In this document: piece by piece, positions 45,789-48,170 of the stretch
How the letters are laid out: each line of letters begins with the position of its first letter
How positions within the stretch are numbered: position 1 is the stretch's first letter
NCBI GenBank assembly: GCA_902618335.1
Contig: CACNAI010000008.1
Coordinates: forward strand, 1 to 48,170
Origin: an uncultured Prochlorococcus sp.
Lineage (GTDB): Bacteria > Cyanobacteriota > Cyanobacteriia > PCC-6307 > Cyanobiaceae
DNA: 48,170 nt
Reading direction: 5' to 3'
Made by a program: the position numbers and the translations under genes
Notes under the pieces: generated by a model
Told to the model about the DNA's origin: nothing
Database searches by the model: none
The model's input: only the letters and a program-made list of their open reading frames with translations

Positions 45789-46736
45789 ATGATTAATATC
45801 ATTAAAGACAAAAAAGAAATAAGTAAAAAAATAAAAGAAAGGGCAATTTTAGAAGGTTTTACAATTGCTGGCATTGCATCTATACCAGGAAGTTCGCGAT
45901 TAAAATTAAGAACTGAAGCATTAGAAAGATGGTTATCAAATAATCACCATGGAGAAATGAAATGGATGGAAGCAGAAAGAAGGAAAAGTATCGGTTCTCT
46001 TCTTGAAGGTGCAAAAAGTGTTCTAAGCGTTGGATTTACCTACATAAGTTCGCAAAAAAACAACAATAAGTTTTTCAAAGTAGGAAAATTTAGTCAAGGA
46101 GAAGATTATCATAAAGTAATTGCCAAGAAGCTAAAGAATATCGGTAAATGGATTAATTTAGAAATTCCTGATTGCAAATGGAAAATATGTGTTGATACTT
46201 CGCCACTTCTTGAAAAAGCATGGGCAGAAGAATCAGGTCTTGGTTGGATAGGTAAAAATAGTAATTTAATAAGCAAAAAAAATGGTTCTTGGTTTACGTT
46301 AGGTTTTATGATCCTTACACAAGATTTATTACCTGATAAACCTCATCAATCACTTTGTGGTGTATGTGAAAAATGCATTGAGCATTGTCCTACACAGGCA
46401 ATAGTTGAACCCTTTGTAATACAATCAAATTTATGCATTGCTTATCACACTATAGAAAGCAGAGAAAAAACTATTCCAAAAAATATAAAAGAAAATTTGA
46501 ATGGATGGGTTGCGGGATGTGATATTTGTCAGGATGTATGCCCATGGAATAAGTCAGTCCCATACAACAATTCTGTTGAGACAATTCCGAAAGAATGGAT
46601 TAAAAACCTTGATATTGATTCATTAAATTGGGATGACAAAACTTGGGAAAAAAATCTTAAGGGCACTACTTTAAAAAGAATTAAACCATGGATGTGGAAA
46701 AGAAACATAAAAGCAAGTCTAAAAACTTCTCAATAA
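45789..46736 (+). CDS. queG: Epoxyqueuosine reductase
   Basis: QueG reduces epoxyqueuosine to queuosine in tRNA, using a cobalamin and two 4Fe-4S clusters. The family segments EMKWMEAERR, DTSPLLEKAWAEESGLGWIGKN and the ferredoxin-like motifs CGVCEKCIEHCPTQAI and CDICQDVCPW are visible. From the ATG at 45789 the protein has 315 residues. A TTG at 45771 lies five bases after AGAGGA and would add six residues; either could be the true start. Confidence 0.93.
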   Translation: MINIIKDKKEISKKIKERAILEGFTIAGIASIPGSSRLKLRTEALERWLSNNHHGEMKWMEAERRKSIGSLLEGAKSVLSVGFTYISSQKNNNKFFKVGKFSQGEDYHKVIAKKLKNIGKWINLEIPDCKWKICVDTSPLLEKAWAEESGLGWIGKNSNLISKKNGSWFTLGFMILTQDLLPDKPHQSLCGVCEKCIEHCPTQAIVEPFVIQSNLCIAYHTIESREKTIPKNIKENLNGWVAGCDICQDVCPWNKSVPYNNSVETIPKEWIKNLDIDSLNWDDKTWEKNLKGTTLKRIKPWMWKRNIKASLKTSQ

Positions 46737-46739
46737 AAA

Positions 46740-47603
46740 ATGAAAAAATTTTTTAAAAATATACTTTGTCTTTTATTAATCAGTTTTTACTTGCTTAAGA
46801 TAGAAGAGGTTAAATCGCTTGTGCCATATTATTATTTTCCATCAGTAAAAAATTTGGAAAAGGAAAGTTTATCTATAGGCAAAAATGCATATCAACTTCT
46901 ATATTTTGGACTATATGAAGACAGCCTTAACTTAGCTAAATTGGCTGTCAAAATAAATTCATCCAATGAACAATTATTGTTAATTTTATCTGAAACTCAG
47001 GTAGCTAACAAACTCTATAAAGATGCATTAATTTCTTTGAAGAAAGCAGAAAAAATCAATCCAAAAAATAGCGAAATATACTTTGCCAAAAGTAATATCT
47101 ATCTTAAAGTTTCAGAACTCAAAAATGCAAAAAATGATCTGGAAAAAGGTTTAAGTATAGATCCAAAGAACTATAGAGCTATTTTTCAATTAGGTAATAT
47201 TTATTTAATGAAAAAAAATTACTCAGAAGCGATCCAATTGTTTAAGAAATCTGTAAAAATTAAACCTGATTTTTGGCAAGCAATAAATAATCAAGGTTTA
47301 GCTTATTTCGAAAAAAACAACATAAATCTATCTATCGAACTTTTTGAAAAAGCAATCTCAATCAATGAAAATGCTGAACCATTACTAGGTCTTGCTACAT
47401 GTTTAAGAGTAAAAGACGTTAAATTAGCCCACCAATTAGCAAAGAAAGCATTAGCTAAAAATCCTAAGTACGTTAATTATGATTATAGAAAAGAACAGTT
47501 ATGGGGAGAAAAATTACAAGCATCAACAGAAATTCTTCTACAAAATGATGAACTTTTAAAAGATGTAATTCTCGCGAAATCCAAAATAAATGCTTCTTCT
47601 TAA
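46740..47603 (+). CDS. TPR-repeat protein with signal peptide
   Basis: A 287-residue protein with a signal-like N-terminus (MKKFFKNILCLLLISFYLLK), then several TPRs (about 45-240) such as YKDALISLKKAEKINPKNSE and YSEAIQLFKKSVKIKPDFWQ. It should be exported or membrane-anchored and act as a scaffold. Partners are unknown. The ATG lies three bases after the queG stop and gyrA follows downstream on the same strand. Confidence 0.85.
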   Translation: MKKFFKNILCLLLISFYLLKIEEVKSLVPYYYFPSVKNLEKESLSIGKNAYQLLYFGLYEDSLNLAKLAVKINSSNEQLLLILSETQVANKLYKDALISLKKAEKINPKNSEIYFAKSNIYLKVSELKNAKNDLEKGLSIDPKNYRAIFQLGNIYLMKKNYSEAIQLFKKSVKIKPDFWQAINNQGLAYFEKNNINLSIELFEKAISINENAEPLLGLATCLRVKDVKLAHQLAKKALAKNPKYVNYDYRKEQLWGEKLQASTEILLQNDELLKDVILAKSKINASS

Positions 47604-47680
47604 TTTGCAATACTGGTAAATATTTTATTACCTATTAGTCTTAATTTAGTTACTCAATAGATATTTAATTTTGTACTCAA

Positions 47681-48170
47681 ATGGATAAGAAAAATTTCAC
47701 TTCTATCTCACTCCAAGAAGAAATGCAACGTTCTTATCTGGAGTACGCAATGAGTGTAATAGTAGGACGTGCTCTTCCAGACGCAAGAGACGGTCTTAAA
47801 CCTGTGCAAAGAAGAATACTTTTTGCTATGTACGAATTAGGATTAACACCGGAAAGGCCATTTAGGAAGTGTGCACGAGTTGTTGGAGATGTACTCGGCA
47901 AATATCATCCTCATGGAGATCAAGCAGTATATGATGCGTTAGTAAGGCTAGTACAAAACTTTTCAACTAAATATCCTACTTTGGACGGACATGGAAATTT
48001 TGGATCAGTGGATAATGATCCTCCAGCGGCAATGAGATACACAGAAACCAGATTAGCACCAATAGCACACAAAGCGTTTCTTGAAGAAATTGGATCAGAA
48101 ACAGTCAATTTCTCTAATAACTTTGATGGTTCGCAAAAAGAACCAGATGTTCTCCCAGCCCAACTGCCAT
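47681..48170 (+). CDS. gyrA: DNA gyrase subunit A, N-terminal part (cut by window end)
   Basis: The frame starts at ATG 47681 and runs off the window; 163 codons are visible. GyrA is the DNA-cutting subunit of gyrase. The opening [28 protein letters not shown] is the family signature, and the catalytic Tyr120 lies in MRYTETRL. The quinolone-region motif reads [14 protein letters not shown], so the position equal to E. coli Ser83 is Gln81 and the Asp87 equivalent is Asp85. A ParC-like paralogue is possible but the position near the origin favours GyrA. Confidence 0.93.
   Translation, partial: MDKKNFTSISLQEEMQRSYLEYAMSVIVGRALPDARDGLKPVQRRILFAMYELGLTPERPFRKCARVVGDVLGKYHPHGDQAVYDALVRLVQNFSTKYPTLDGHGNFGSVDNDPPAAMRYTETRLAPIAHKAFLEEIGSETVNFSNNFDGSQKEPDVLPAQLP

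Overview
This window looks like a piece of a Prochlorococcus marinus chromosome, most likely a high-light-adapted strain. It is very AT-rich and densely packed, with short or overlapping gene junctions and many TTG or GTG starts. The gene content is typical of marine picocyanobacteria: a Flv3/Flv1 flavodiiron pair, Gap2, a CYP38/TLP40-type lumenal cyclophilin, CbiD, GatB, and an RRM/glycine-rich RNA-binding protein. From memory, the order gyrA, TPR protein, queG, DUF502, nusB, ftsY, PP2C, argH, rbp, dus, msrB, grpE, dnaJ is the origin-proximal (dnaN-side) region of Prochlorococcus genomes, read here right to left. The strain cannot be named from sequence alone.

Layout. 1-288: no protein gene; a short minus-strand RNA with a loop rich in GGAAACA-like motifs and a clean intrinsic terminator, resembling the cyanobacterial Yfr2 family, next to a run of ten G. 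289-10062: housekeeping enzymes (argJ, coaE, gatB, a thiO-like oxidase, ndk, speA, alaS). 10182-14318: a probable photoprotective operon of two flavodiiron proteins and an FMN reductase. 14330-16256: pbp2 behind a 49-codon small ORF. 16365-19625: the most accessory-looking part, with a one-helix membrane protein of unknown function, a stand-alone PD-(D/E)XK nuclease with Cys pairs at both ends, and a TPR-sulfotransferase fusion. 19788-25107: guaA, cbiD, an aminotransferase, small or unknown proteins and an AbrB-type membrane protein. 25271-31029: an HNH protein, a small membrane protein, an epimerase-like protein, pdxA, accB, efp, cyclophilin, thiL. 31030-37908: gap2, murC-murB-ybaB, and rsgA-tusA-dnaJ-grpE. 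37984-48170: msrB with a Tat-like leader, dusA, rbp, argH, a PP2C phosphatase, ftsY, nusB, DUF502, queG, a TPR protein, and the start of gyrA.

How the genes work together. Most are core functions: arginine and polyamine metabolism (argJ, argH, speA), translation (gatB, alaS, efp, dusA, queG), cell wall (pbp2, murC, murB), cofactors (coaE, thiO, thiL, pdxA, cbiD, accB), chaperones (dnaJ, grpE) and redox protection (flv3, flv1, the FMN reductase, msrB). I found no tRNA, rRNA, CRISPR array, insertion sequence or prophage. I also found no convincing multi-gene system that is clearly new. The signals most worth a second look are the Yfr2-like RNA, the 16.4-19.6 kb accessory segment, the small ORF ahead of pbp2, the hairpin over the queG ribosome binding site, and the in-frame DNA repeats in ftsY, rbp and the TPR-sulfotransferase. 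No gene-free stretch exceeds 300 bases; the longest are 1-288 and 17769-18041.
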